A stretch of DNA of 64,000 bases. It comes from Ruminococcus sp. (lineage in GTDB: Bacteria; Bacillota; Clostridia; Oscillospirales; Ruminococcaceae). Below are positions 8,018 through 16,365 of the stretch, one piece after another; positions within the stretch are counted from its first letter, which is position 1; every line of letters begins with the position of its first letter. Position numbers and translations under genes: made by a program. The stretch spans positions 372,001 to 436,000 of the forward strand of contig JAJBTZ010000090.1 in assembly GCA_020860605.1 (NCBI GenBank), read 5' to 3'. The notes under the pieces were generated by a model, which was not told the DNA's origin, did not search any database, and saw nothing but the letters and a program-made list of their open reading frames with translations.

Positions 8018-9895
8018 TTATTCTTCTTTCGTGTAATACTGGGCTTGAGTGTTCCAGAGCTCACTATACTTGCCATCAGTCTCGATAAGCTCATCATGGC
8101 TTCCCTTCTGGACGATGGAGCCATGGTCGAAGACGGCGATTTCGTCGCAGAAACGGCAGCTTGAGAGGCGATGGCTGATGTAGATGGCGGTCTTATCGCC
8201 AACTATTTCGTTGAACTTCGAGTAGATTTCGGCTTCCGCCATTGGGTCTAACGCTGCTGTCGGTTCGTCGAGGACTATGAAAGGTGAATCCTTGTAGAGT
8301 GCTCTTGCAAGTGCAATCTTCTGAGCCTCACCGCCGGAGACGTTTACGCCGTTCTGATCTACTTCGGTATAAAGAGTAGTTTCGAGACCAGAAGGAAGCT
8401 CCTTCAGCCTGTCGCCGAAGCCGGTTTTAACGAGGCAGTCGGTGGCTTTGTCGCCGTCATAGGTCATGCTCGAAGCGACGACCTCGCCCAATTTAAATGC
8501 TGGGAGCTTGAAGTCCTGAAAGACTACTGAGAAGATGTCGAGATATTCGCGGTAGTTGTACTTCTCGATATTGATGCCGTTGAGGAGGATTTCGCCCTCG
8601 GTCGGGTCATAGAGACGGCAAAGAAGCAGTATAAAAGTAGTCTTGCCGGAGCCGTTTTCACCGACAACTGCGAGTCGTTCACCTACTCTGAACTTTACGT
8701 TTACATGCCTTAAGGCATAGTTTTCACTTCCGGGATATTTGAAGGACACGTCTCGAAATTCTATCTCATAATCCCTGTCAAGTCTCTTTTCAACCGTCAG
8801 GGAACCCTTGTACATGCTGTGAGGGATGTCGAGGTATTCAAGGGACATTTCAAGGAACGGAGTGTTGGCTTTGAGCTGACCGAGTGTTGAGAGGGTTTGT
8901 GTGAGACCGCCTGAAACACTGGTGATTGCAGCGACATACTGGGTTACATATCCGATTCCGAATGCGCCACCGAGGGCTTTCAGGCAGACATAGACATAGG
9001 CAAGTCCTGAGAACATTGTCGCAATTCCGCTTCCGAGAGCGCTGAAGGCTCCCATTCCTCTTCGTGCAAAGTGAGCAAACATGCCATCGGACAGGAATAT
9101 CCCCGTTTTGTCGCAGTTGTATTTCTTACTCATCTTGTGCTGATTGTACATTCTCACGTCGAGAGAATACTTTTCTTCGGTTCCTAAGAATGCGTGGTAG
9201 GTGCCGAGTCTGTTGGCTAAGTTATGGTCGCCGACATTTTTCGACCAATAGCTTGAAGCTTTGTTGGAACACATCGGTGCTAAAAGTGTAACGCCGATCA
9301 TTACTGCAACTACAAGAATTATGCAGATAGGATTATTGAGAAACGCAAGTGATGAGCCATCGGGGACTCTTGTTGTAAAGAGAGTTACAGTCAGAGCAAC
9401 ACCGCCTATGATTGTGAAAACGCCTTTGATGAGGTCATCAACCCAACTGAGCAGGTACACAAGTCCCCAACCTCCGCTATTGACGTTCTGAGTGATATTT
9501 GAATAGGCATCCTTTGTCTTCTGGCTGTCGGCGTCGGCAAAATCCATATCGAGTTGCTTTTTGGTATAATTGCCCATTCCCCTGAAAAAGTTTGTCAAGC
9601 CGCCATAAGTATTTTTGTACTTGTTTAGGAATGCACTTATAAGTGCAACCGCTGCCGCCAGAGCAAGCGTTACCAGAACAAGCATTGTGAGACGGTCTCT
9701 GTCTCTGTTTCCAGAGAGCTCTGTTATGATGAGAGCCGACATATAGATTCCAATATAGGGACTAAGAGCAGTCCAGATAGAATTGGCTATTGTCGAGATT
9801 ACCATGTGGGGACTGTTTTTATAGAGAATCTTAAGACCCTGTATCGTCTTGGATGCCATCCGGCGATAGGTGATTTTGTCATTGTTCTTACTCAT
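8018..9895 (-). CDS. ABC half-transporter, type IV exporter fold
   Basis: 625 residues from an ATG with GGAGGGTG at 7 bases; it overlaps the preceding stop by 8 bases (ATGAGTAA). Transmembrane helices span about residues 30-310; the ATPase has Walker A GENGSGKTT, Q-loop VVFQDF, signature VSGGEAQK, Walker B IVLDEPTAALD and H-loop SHRLSS. All ATPase motifs look catalytic. Partner of 9888..11735. The pair sits directly downstream of a LytTR two-component system and behind candidate LytTR boxes, the usual arrangement for peptide or antimicrobial exporters under quorum or stress control. There is no C39 peptidase domain, so any exported peptide would need separate processing. Substrate unknown. 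Confidence 0.88.
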   Translation of the reverse strand: MSKNNDKITYRRMASKTIQGLKILYKNSPHMVISTIANSIWTALSPYIGIYMSALIITELSGNRDRDRLTMLVLVTLALAAAVALISAFLNKYKNTYGGLTNFFRGMGNYTKKQLDMDFADADSQKTKDAYSNITQNVNSGGWGLVYLLSWVDDLIKGVFTIIGGVALTVTLFTTRVPDGSSLAFLNNPICIILVVAVMIGVTLLAPMCSNKASSYWSKNVGDHNLANRLGTYHAFLGTEEKYSLDVRMYNQHKMSKKYNCDKTGIFLSDGMFAHFARRGMGAFSALGSGIATMFSGLAYVYVCLKALGGAFGIGYVTQYVAAITSVSGGLTQTLSTLGQLKANTPFLEMSLEYLDIPHSMYKGSLTVEKRLDRDYEIEFRDVSFKYPGSENYALRHVNVKFRVGERLAVVGENGSGKTTFILLLCRLYDPTEGEILLNGINIEKYNYREYLDIFSVVFQDFKLPAFKLGEVVASSMTYDGDKATDCLVKTGFGDRLKELPSGLETTLYTEVDQNGVNVSGGEAQKIALARALYKDSPFIVLDEPTAALDPMAEAEIYSKFNEIVGDKTAIYISHRLSSCRFCDEIAVFDHGSIVQKGSHDELIETDGKYSELWNTQAQYYTKEE

Positions 9896-11735
9896 TGATA
9901 TCACCCTCCCTGTAGTATTTGCTCTGAACTTCAAAGAGTTCTGCATATTTTCCGCCCTGTTTAAGCAACTGCTCGTGGGTTCCCTCTTCCAGTATCTTGT
10001 GGTCGCCTATCAGGATGATTCTGTCGCAGAATCGGGTCGAAGCGAGACGATGGGAGATATAGACGGAGGAGCGTCCCACGGTCATGTCGTTATACTTGTT
10101 ATAAAGGTCGGCTTCTGCAATCGGGTCGAGAGCTGCTGTCGGCTCGTCAAGGACGATTACGGGAGCGTCTTTATACAAGGCTCTTGCAAGCATCAGCTTC
10201 TGTGTCTGACCGCCCGAGAGGTTCACGGCGTCCTCATAGACTTCACGATTGAGCTTTTCCTCAAGACCGTCCTTGAAGCCTTTGACCATTTCAGTGAGTC
10301 CGGCTTTTTCGATGCAGGAATTAACCTTGTCATAGTCGATGTCGTGGTCGGTCTGGGCGACGTTTTCAGCGACCGAGCCCGCCCAGAGGACACAATTCTG
10401 GAATACTGCCGAGAAGACTTTGTAATATTCACGGCGATTGAATTCACGGATGTCAACGCCATTGAGGAGCACTCTCCCCTCTGTCGGGTCTTCCATGCCG
10501 GTGATGAGCTTGACGAGGGTCGTCTTTCCTGCGCCGTTAAGTCCCACCACAGCGAGCTTTTCGCCTGCATGTAGTGTTAAGTTGATGTCTTCAAGAGTGT
10601 AGCTGTCGGATGAAGGGTACTTGAACCAAACATGGTCAAGAACTATCTCGTACTTGCCGTCAGCGGGAACGGGGACATCGGAACCGTCTTCAAACTTGAA
10701 CTGTTCAGGGTAATTGAGAATTTCAATGACGTTTGATAATTCAAGGCACTGACGGTGCATTGTGGTGAGGTCTCCCAAAACTCCTGTTACCCAGTCGGTG
10801 AATCCGCCAACGGTTGAGAAGTAGAGGATGAACATTGAGACGTCGATTGAGCCGTCAAGAACAAGTGCTATGAAGTAGGCATAGGCTACAGCGTTTCTGA
10901 GAAAACTCAGAACAAGGTCGGCAACTCTGCCCCAGATATAGACGTTCTCGCACTTGCGATGGAAGGCTTCAAGGAGAAGGCACTGCTTGTCGTAAAGTTC
11001 AGTGAACCAGCTCTTGATGCCGAAGATTCGGACATCCTTTGCAAAGCTCGTTTCGGAGGCTGTTTTGCGGACGTAGCTCAAAGTCTCATCAATCTTCGCT
11101 TCTTCCTCACGGTGATTATAGCCGTAGCTGTTGAGCTTGTTCGTGACGAAATAGCCGACAAGAGCGGTCACCGTCACAAGAAGGAGAATCCAGACATTTG
11201 CCGTCGAAAGTATTGCGGCATAGATGATGAGTCCCAACAGATTACTCAGGAACGAGCAAATCGTTTTCCAGATAGCCTCGCAAGCCGAAGAGTTAGAGTA
11301 TGTGGTTGGCAAAGCCTTATTGAGAATCGTCTGGAACTTTTCGTTGCCCAGGTTCGGGTATGAGGTTTCGGCACACTTTGTGTTGATGAGGTTTATGATT
11401 TCCGAACGGGTTGTTATCCTGCCGTAGAGGATATTCGAGTCGATGTATTGCCTTGCCATAGCGAGGAAAACGAGAATCAGCGTGAAGCCGATTATCGTGA
11501 TGAGGAGCTCAGACACAGTTCCGTTTCGCTCAAGCACTGCAATTATCGAGGGCGAAATATAAAGTCCCGCTACGCTCTGACCTGTGACTACGATCGAGAA
11601 GAGGAGTCCTAAGATTACAACCTTTTTCTCGCCGTTAGTCCAAGCGCATTTAATCATGAACCAGACACAGCTTAAGATGCCGTACTTTGGTTTTTCTTTT
11701 ATTTTGTCTTTTGTCTTACCTTTGGTAATGGTCAT
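9888..11735 (-). CDS. ABC half-transporter, first gene of LytTR-linked pair
   Basis: 615 residues. I choose the ATG of MTITKGK, three codons inside the ORF-track GTG, because GAAAGGCGG lies about 8 bases upstream. The basic N-terminus precedes helices at about 35-310; the ATPase domain has Walker A GLNGAGKTT, Q-loop AVFQNC, signature LSGGQTQK, Walker B VIVLDEPTAALD and H-loop SHRLAS. It overlaps the next ABC gene by 8 bases, supporting a heterodimer. Transcription probably starts from the promoter at 11761-11823, which carries two perfect LytTR-type direct repeats. Both sites of the putative dimer look catalytically competent, unlike the pair at 4203-7869. Confidence 0.88.
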   Translation of the reverse strand: MTITKGKTKDKIKEKPKYGILSCVWFMIKCAWTNGEKKVVILGLLFSIVVTGQSVAGLYISPSIIAVLERNGTVSELLITIIGFTLILVFLAMARQYIDSNILYGRITTRSEIINLINTKCAETSYPNLGNEKFQTILNKALPTTYSNSSACEAIWKTICSFLSNLLGLIIYAAILSTANVWILLLVTVTALVGYFVTNKLNSYGYNHREEEAKIDETLSYVRKTASETSFAKDVRIFGIKSWFTELYDKQCLLLEAFHRKCENVYIWGRVADLVLSFLRNAVAYAYFIALVLDGSIDVSMFILYFSTVGGFTDWVTGVLGDLTTMHRQCLELSNVIEILNYPEQFKFEDGSDVPVPADGKYEIVLDHVWFKYPSSDSYTLEDINLTLHAGEKLAVVGLNGAGKTTLVKLITGMEDPTEGRVLLNGVDIREFNRREYYKVFSAVFQNCVLWAGSVAENVAQTDHDIDYDKVNSCIEKAGLTEMVKGFKDGLEEKLNREVYEDAVNLSGGQTQKLMLARALYKDAPVIVLDEPTAALDPIAEADLYNKYNDMTVGRSSVYISHRLASTRFCDRIILIGDHKILEEGTHEQLLKQGGKYAELFEVQSKYYREGDINE

Positions 11736-11760
11736 ATTCAGCACCGCCTTTCATGATTCT

Positions 11761-11823
11761 ATTATAGCGTAAAATTTTAAGAGCGCACGTTTTGGGGACG
11801 AAACGCTCTCTGTGGGGGACGAA
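11761..11823 (-). promoter_or_regulatory. LytTR-type tandem operator and activated promoter
   Basis: On the minus strand two identical 9-mers TTCGTCCCC (11815-11823 and 11794-11802) are separated by exactly 12 bases. TATAAT lies at 11761-11766. The 17-base-spaced -35 position reads CGTGCG, a non-consensus hexamer, and begins 4 bases after the proximal repeat. Two 9-bp direct repeats 12-13 bases apart just upstream of a poor -35 is the known layout of LytTR-activated promoters. The cognate regulator is probably 12494..13198. Confidence 0.7.
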
Positions 11824-11836
11824 TTGCAAATTTCAG

Positions 11837-12484
11837 CTATTGCGGGAGGAGAATTTCGGTCGAGAAAGCTCCGTCCTCGCTGTTGCGGGAGATGTAGCCA
11901 CCGTATTTCTTGACAAGAGAATCAATACGGGCAAGTCCTAAGCCATGGCCTTCGCCCTTGGTAGTGTCGAAAATAGTCCGCTTCTTGTCGGCGGTGAAGT
12001 TGGTGAAAGAGATGTAGAACTGGCTGTCGCGGACTGCCATGTAGACTCGGATCATACGCTTGTCTTCAGAAAGCTTCTTTGATGCCTCGATGGCGTTGTC
12101 GAAGAGATTGCCAATGATTGAGCAGAGGTCGATATCGGAGACTGTGAGCTTCACAGGGATATCGGCATCGGCTTTGACGGGAATATTGGCTGCCTCGGCG
12201 AGAGAAATCTTGCTGTTTAAGATAGCATCACACATTGCGTTGCCGGAATGGATTACGGTGTCGACGGTGTTCAAATCCGTTTCGAGCTCATTGAGGTAGG
12301 CCATGACGGAATCCATGTCGCCAGACTGGACACGGGTTTTGAGAACTTGAATGTGGTTGCGATAGTCGTGGCGCCAGCCACGGATTTGCCTATACATGTT
12401 CTCGACCTCGGCATAGTGAGTCTTGAGGAGCTCCTGCTGGTAGGTGTCTATCTTCTTGTTCATCTTCTTTGAAAGCTTCGGCAT
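11837..12484 (-). CDS. Soluble GHKL sensor histidine kinase without sensor domain
   Basis: 215 residues. A helical region with the phospho-acceptor motif RHDYRNHI (His about residue 39) precedes a GHKL ATPase domain with N-box NLFDNAIEAS and G-box EGHGLGLARI. This matches the C-terminal half of AgrC/LytS-type kinases of LytTR systems. There are no membrane helices, and the upstream neighbour is the response regulator, so the usual multi-helix sensor is absent rather than split off. GGAAGGAG lies 11-14 bases ahead of the ATG, 9 bases after the regulator stop. It presumably phosphorylates 12494..13198; its input could come from another protein, possibly the adjacent ABC transporters, which is inference. 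Confidence 0.88.
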   Translation of the reverse strand: MPKLSKKMNKKIDTYQQELLKTHYAEVENMYRQIRGWRHDYRNHIQVLKTRVQSGDMDSVMAYLNELETDLNTVDTVIHSGNAMCDAILNSKISLAEAANIPVKADADIPVKLTVSDIDLCSIIGNLFDNAIEASKKLSEDKRMIRVYMAVRDSQFYISFTNFTADKKRTIFDTTKGEGHGLGLARIDSLVKKYGGYISRNSEDGAFSTEILLPQ

Positions 12485-12493
12485 CGATAGTGT

Positions 12494-13198
12494 TCACTCC
12501 TTCCCTACTCTATGGATGATTGCACGGTTCAGTGGCTCATATTGGCCACGAGGCAGTGGGATTACAATATCGCCTTTGAGATAAATTTCGGTTTTAGTGA
12601 CTTTTCGGACGTACCTAAGATTTACTATATAGGAACGGCCGGTGCGGTAGAAATTCTCATCCAAAAGAGATTCGAACTCACCGAGGGTTTTCTTGACCGT
12701 ATAGTCTTCACCAGCATGAACGGTGACGTAGTTTTTGATGACTTCGAGATATTTTATGTCTACGAGAGGGATTTTGACGATCTCGTCTGTAAGCTCAAGA
12801 GTGAGCATCCGCTCGCTTCGGGCGATTCGGACTATGGCTTTGTCGAGGACCTCGAAAAACTTCTTTTCGTTCAGGGGTTTCATAAGGTAGTTGAGGGCAT
12901 CGACATCGTAGCCATCGGCGATATAGTCGGAATACCCGGTGATAAAGACAATCTGGACATAACGATTTTCTTCACGGAGCTTTTTGGCGAGGCTGACCCC
13001 GTCCATGCCTCCCATTTCTATGTCCAAAAGGAGAATATCGTAGTCACGGGTCTCGGAATATGAGAACAGGAACGCCTCGGCAGAATCGAAGACATTTATT
13101 TCAGTTGTCAGGTCTCTGGCGATTGCCCATTTCTGGGTGAGTTCATGAACAAGATTTGTCATATCCTGAGAATCGTCGCAGATGGCGAGCTTATACAT
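12494..13198 (-). CDS. LytTR-family response regulator
   Basis: 234 residues from MYKLAICDD, with AGAGGAGG 7 bases upstream; the longer ORF-track start lies upstream of the promoter and is not used. Receiver domain residues 1-120 with acidic pocket DD and phospho-acceptor Asp in LLLDIEMGG. A C-terminal LytTR DNA-binding domain (about 130-232) shows KYLEVIKNYVTVH and GRSYIVNLRYV. It is first in a two-gene unit with the kinase. LytTR proteins bind paired 9-bp direct repeats, and such a pair occurs 672 bases downstream, before the ABC genes. Confidence 0.92.
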   Translation of the reverse strand: MYKLAICDDSQDMTNLVHELTQKWAIARDLTTEINVFDSAEAFLFSYSETRDYDILLLDIEMGGMDGVSLAKKLREENRYVQIVFITGYSDYIADGYDVDALNYLMKPLNEKKFFEVLDKAIVRIARSERMLTLELTDEIVKIPLVDIKYLEVIKNYVTVHAGEDYTVKKTLGEFESLLDENFYRTGRSYIVNLRYVRKVTKTEIYLKGDIVIPLPRGQYEPLNRAIIHRVGKE

Positions 13199-13229
13199 GG
13201 CGGAGCCTCCTCTCTTATAATCTATATCC

Positions 13230-13258
13230 ATTTTATAACACTCAGGCTTAAAAGTCAA
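13230..13258 (-). promoter_or_regulatory. Promoter of the LytTR two-component operon
   Basis: TTGACT, 17-base spacer, TAAAAT; an alternative TATAAA lies 2 bases closer. Confidence 0.65.
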
Positions 13259-13264
13259 CATAAT

Positions 13265-13295
13265 AAAAAAGAGCCTGCCGGGTTGGCAAGCTCTT
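13265..13295 (-). terminator. Terminator of the rpsB-tsf operon
   Basis: Minus strand AGAGCTTGCC pairs with GGCAGGCTCT (one G-U) around AACCC and is followed by TTTTTT. Confidence 0.88.
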
Positions 13296-13308
13296 TTGAA
13301 GCTCAATA

Positions 13309-14220
13309 TTACTTGATCATGGAAGCGATTTCTTCTGCGAAGTTCTCTTCCTTCTTGGCGATGCCTTCGCCTCTCTCATAGCGGACAAACTGCTTTACTG
13401 CAATCTTGCCACCGAGATCCTTGGCACACTTCTCGACATACTTGCCGACGGTATACTCGCCATCCTTGACGAACTCCTGCTCGAGGAGGCAGTTCTCAGT
13501 GTAGTACTTGCCGAGCTTGCCTTCTGCAATCTTTGCGAGGACAGCTTCGGGCTTATTGGCCATCTTGGGATCCTCAGCCATCTGAGCCATGACAATCTTC
13601 TTCTCGCCTTCGAGGACATCAGCAGGAACTGAAGCTCTGTCGAGGTAGGAAGGATTCATTGCAGCGATCTGCAAAGCGCAGTCCTTGCCACAAGCATAAG
13701 CCTTGTCGCCAAGGTCGGTGTCGAGCTGAACGAGAACGCCAATTCTGCCTTCGCCGTGAACATAGGAAACGAGGTCGCCTTCGAGGCGGACAAAACGTCT
13801 GATCTGGATGTTCTCTCTGATCTTAAGGAACAGCTCCTGGAGCTCTTCCTGAACGGTCATTTCAGAACCAACAGCCTTGCAAGCCTTGAGAGCCTCAACA
13901 TCAGCAGGGTTCTCTACTGCGATGGTGTTGGCAACGGTCTTGACGAAAGCCTTGAACTGGTCTGTATTTGCAACGAAGTCGGTCTCGGAGTTGACTTCGA
14001 CGACTACGCCGACGCCATTCTCAACGAAAGCCTCAACAAGTCCTTCAGCAGAAACTCTGCCAGCCTTCTTGGCCTGAGAAGCGAGACCCTTCTCTCTTAA
14101 GATAACTATTGCCTGTTCGAAATCGCCGTCAGCCTCAACGAGGGCCTTCTTGCAATCCATCATGCCGACGCCGGTTCTCTCTCTGAGAGTTGCAACGTCC
14201 TTTGCGGTTATATTAGCCAT
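13309..14220 (-). CDS. tsf: Translation elongation factor Ts
   Basis: 303 residues, normal family length. EF-Ts is the nucleotide exchange factor that regenerates EF-Tu-GTP in the cytoplasm. The N-terminal UBA-like domain reads TAKDVATLRERTGVGMMDCKKAL, here shortened in quotation to its core TGVGMMDCKKAL. The exchange motif appears as VEVNSETDFVA, which contains the conserved TDFV that inserts into EF-Tu. The ATG at 14220 has AAGGAA 8-9 bases upstream. It follows rpsB by 36 bases, the near-universal bacterial order, and shares its terminator at 13265-13295. Confidence 0.97.
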   Translation of the reverse strand: MANITAKDVATLRERTGVGMMDCKKALVEADGDFEQAIVILREKGLASQAKKAGRVSAEGLVEAFVENGVGVVVEVNSETDFVANTDQFKAFVKTVANTIAVENPADVEALKACKAVGSEMTVQEELQELFLKIRENIQIRRFVRLEGDLVSYVHGEGRIGVLVQLDTDLGDKAYACGKDCALQIAAMNPSYLDRASVPADVLEGEKKIVMAQMAEDPKMANKPEAVLAKIAEGKLGKYYTENCLLEQEFVKDGEYTVGKYVEKCAKDLGGKIAVKQFVRYERGEGIAKKEENFAEEIASMIK

Positions 14221-14256
14221 AGTAAAGATTCCTTTCTTGCTATCGTTATATCTTGA

Positions 14257-15021
14257 TTATTCCTCAACAGGAGCCTCTTCTGCGCCAGTTGCAACAGCAA
14301 CTGTAGCCTCAGCAGGCTCTTCAGCAGCAGCGTTAGCCTCGCCCTGTCTGCCTTCGATGATGGCATCTGCCATAGCGCCGGAAATGAGCTTGACAGCTCT
14401 TATAGCGTCATCGTTGCCAGGGATTACATAGTCAACCTCATCGGGGTCGCAGTTGGTATCTACGATAGCAACTATCGGAATACCTAATTTTCTTGCTTCG
14501 GAAACGGCGATCTTCTCACGCTTGGGGTCAACGATGAAGAGTGCTGCAGGGAGCTTCTCCATGGTCTTGATACCGCCGAGATACTTCTCAAGCTTCTCGA
14601 TTTCGAGAGTGAGCTTAGCAACTTCCTTCTTCGGGAGAAGTTCGAAGGTGCCGTCGGTCTCCATCTTGTGAAGCTGCTCGAGACGAGCGATTCTTGTCTT
14701 GATGGTCTCGAAGTTGGTCATCATACCGCCGAGCCAACGGGCATTTACATAGTGAGCACCGGCTCTTGTTGCCTCTTCCTTGATGGAATCGCCAGCCTGC
14801 TTCTTTGTTCCAACAAAGAGAACCTCACCGCCGTTTGCGGATACGTCTCTTAAGAACATGTAAGCCTCGTCAAGCTTCTTGACGGTCTTCTGAAGGTCGA
14901 TGATATAGATTCCGTTTCTTTCTGTGAAGATGTAGGGAGCCATCTTCGGGTTCCATCTTCTTGTCTGGTGACCGAAATGTACACCGGCTTCAAGAAGCTG
15001 TTTCATTGATACTACTGACAT
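14257..15021 (-). CDS. rpsB: 30S ribosomal protein S2
   Basis: 254 residues from MSVVSMKQ with AGGAGG about 7 bases upstream; the ORF-track start 42 bases earlier lies in the leader. S2 family signatures include [19 protein letters not shown] and the later [18 protein letters not shown] core. The C-terminus carries an Ala/Glu-rich tail of about 25 residues ([19 protein letters not shown]), a common variable extension. It is the first gene of the rpsB-tsf operon, and a strong promoter plus folded leader precede it. Confidence 0.97.
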   Translation of the reverse strand: MSVVSMKQLLEAGVHFGHQTRRWNPKMAPYIFTERNGIYIIDLQKTVKKLDEAYMFLRDVSANGGEVLFVGTKKQAGDSIKEEATRAGAHYVNARWLGGMMTNFETIKTRIARLEQLHKMETDGTFELLPKKEVAKLTLEIEKLEKYLGGIKTMEKLPAALFIVDPKREKIAVSEARKLGIPIVAIVDTNCDPDEVDYVIPGNDDAIRAVKLISGAMADAIIEGRQGEANAAAEEPAEATVAVATGAEEAPVEE

Positions 15022-15135
15022 TGTAGTTCCTCCTAATTTGGTTTTTAATATAATCCTCCGCACAGGTTACCTTGCCTTCACCTGGAGCTTGCTCCAAGAA
15101 CCACAGCAAAACCTATGCGTGCGAATTGCGGTAAT
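15022..15135 (-). promoter_or_regulatory. Structured rpsB leader, possible autoregulatory RNA
   Basis: The minus-strand leader can form a closing stem CGCAC..AGGTT with AACCT GTGCG and an inner hairpin TGGAGC-AA-GCTCCA, all before the S2 ribosome site. Ribosomal-protein operons are often controlled by their own product through such leaders; S2 control here is inference. Confidence 0.45.
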
Positions 15136-15164
15136 ATTATAGCACGTGGATTTTGAGATTGCAA
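15136..15164 (-). promoter_or_regulatory. Promoter of rpsB-tsf
   Basis: TTGCAA, 17-base spacer, TATAAT. Confidence 0.78.
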
Positions 15165-15202
15165 GTGGTTTTTAAGAAAATTTGCAATTTTTGTCCTTAA
15201 AT

Positions 15203-15228
15203 AGCCCTCCCGACAAGTCAGGAGGGCT
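15203..15228 (-). terminator. Hairpin after the class C sortase gene
   Basis: AGCCCTCC/GGAGGGCT stem with a 9-10 base loop just past the stop at 15241. The T tract is weak (TATTT), so termination may be partial. Confidence 0.5.
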
Positions 15229-15240
15229 TCTTTTGCTTCT

Positions 15241-16191
15241 TTACGGTTTTCTATGGCCGTCATACTTCTTTTTTCTCGGGAGAGAGACGATTATGAAGAG
15301 GATGATTACCATTGGGATGGCGACGCAGACGGAGACGAGGATTGTGTCGATCTTGTAGGCTTCGGCGGTGACTTTTATCGTCTTTTTCGCCGCCTCGGTC
15401 TCGATTCGGTGGCCTCGGACCATCAGGCGCTGGGTGTTGATGCCGTAGGGGGTGCAGGTCATCAGCGTCACGTAGTCCTGGCCGTCCTCGATATAGATCG
15501 TCTCGAGCTCGTTCGGGTAGATTATCGAAATCTGGTCGACCTCGTACGTGAGAACCTCGTTTAAGATCGTTATCGTGAAGGTGTCGCCCACCTCCATCTG
15601 ATCCAAATGTGTGAAAAGGGTTGCCGAAGGGAGGCCACGGTGAGCGGAGATAACCGCATGGGTGCTCTCTCCGCCGACGGGCAGGCTCGTCCCCTCCAGA
15701 TGTCCCGCAGCGATCTGCAGGACGCTTGCGGAGGTGCCGTGATAGATGGGGAGCTCCACGCCGATTTTCTCAATCGTTATGTAGCCCATAACGCCAGTTC
15801 CAGAAACGTTCAGGATATTCGAATACCCTTCAATCAGTCCGGGATTCGAGATAGAAGTCGCGGAACCGAGCTTCGCGATGGCCTCGTTATAGGCATAGGC
15901 TGCCTCGAAATACTCAGAGTAATCCGCCTCTGACATCGACGACACCGCCTCATCATAGCTCGCCATCGCCCTCGACTGCACCCGGGAGTTCCACCAGTTC
16001 GAAAACGACGGGTAAATCACAATCGCGAGACCCAGCAGGAGGACAAGAGTGAGCCCAAAAGTAGCCCAAGACCTCTTCCCCTCCGCCTTCCGTTCCTTCC
16101 TTCTTCTCTCCCTCTCCTTCCGTTTCCGATTCCTAACCTCGTCAACCGTCATCACCTTAGGAGTGAAATCTTTTTCGTTATTACCTTCCAC
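15241..16191 (-). CDS. Class C (pilus-type) sortase, locus A
   Basis: 316 residues from a GTG with AAGGAG 9 bases upstream. A very basic N-terminal cytoplasmic segment (KRKERERRRKERK) precedes a membrane helix at about 42-62. The sortase barrel follows with catalytic His184 (SAHRGLP), Cys246 (TLMTCTPYG) and Arg in RLMVRGHR. A second helix near 280-302 and a basic tail fit class C enzymes, which polymerise pilins. I see no clear DPW/DPF lid motif in the region before residue 130. It lies immediately downstream of the MPETG pilin and giant LPSTG adhesin, its likely substrates. The paralogue at 58298 shares long identical stretches, including the catalytic loops. Confidence 0.93.
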   Translation of the reverse strand: MEGNNEKDFTPKVMTVDEVRNRKRKERERRRKERKAEGKRSWATFGLTLVLLLGLAIVIYPSFSNWWNSRVQSRAMASYDEAVSSMSEADYSEYFEAAYAYNEAIAKLGSATSISNPGLIEGYSNILNVSGTGVMGYITIEKIGVELPIYHGTSASVLQIAAGHLEGTSLPVGGESTHAVISAHRGLPSATLFTHLDQMEVGDTFTITILNEVLTYEVDQISIIYPNELETIYIEDGQDYVTLMTCTPYGINTQRLMVRGHRIETEAAKKTIKVTAEAYKIDTILVSVCVAIPMVIILFIIVSLPRKKKYDGHRKP

Positions 16192-16230
16192 AAGAAATCA
16201 CTCCTTAAGGATACATGTTGCCAACCGCAA

Positions 16231-16363
16231 AGGCGCTCCCTTCGGCGCCAGCTCCCCAGTGAACCCTCTCAGGCAGCTGCTTCGCAGCTGCCAGCTCCCC
16301 CGGAGGGGGAGCCAAGACTTGCCTCTCCCTCCGGGAGAGGTGGCGCGAAGCGCCGGAGAGGGT
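16231..16363. repeat. Foldback (REP/MITE-like) repeat between pilin and sortase
   Basis: A chain of perfect short hairpins: GGCAGCTGC-TTC-GCAGCTGCC, GCTCCCCC-GGA-GGGGGAGC, CCTCTCCC-TCC-GGGAGAGG and GGCGC-GAA-GCGCC. They are enclosed by ACCCTCTC and GAGAGGGT. Related elements lie at 18171-18357 and near 59200. Confidence 0.8.
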
Positions 16364-16365
16364 CC

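Noticed and set aside
9870-10574. Plus-strand ORF of 234 aa
   Set aside because: Antisense shadow of two well-supported ABC genes, with no promoter or ribosome site and no recognisable motifs.
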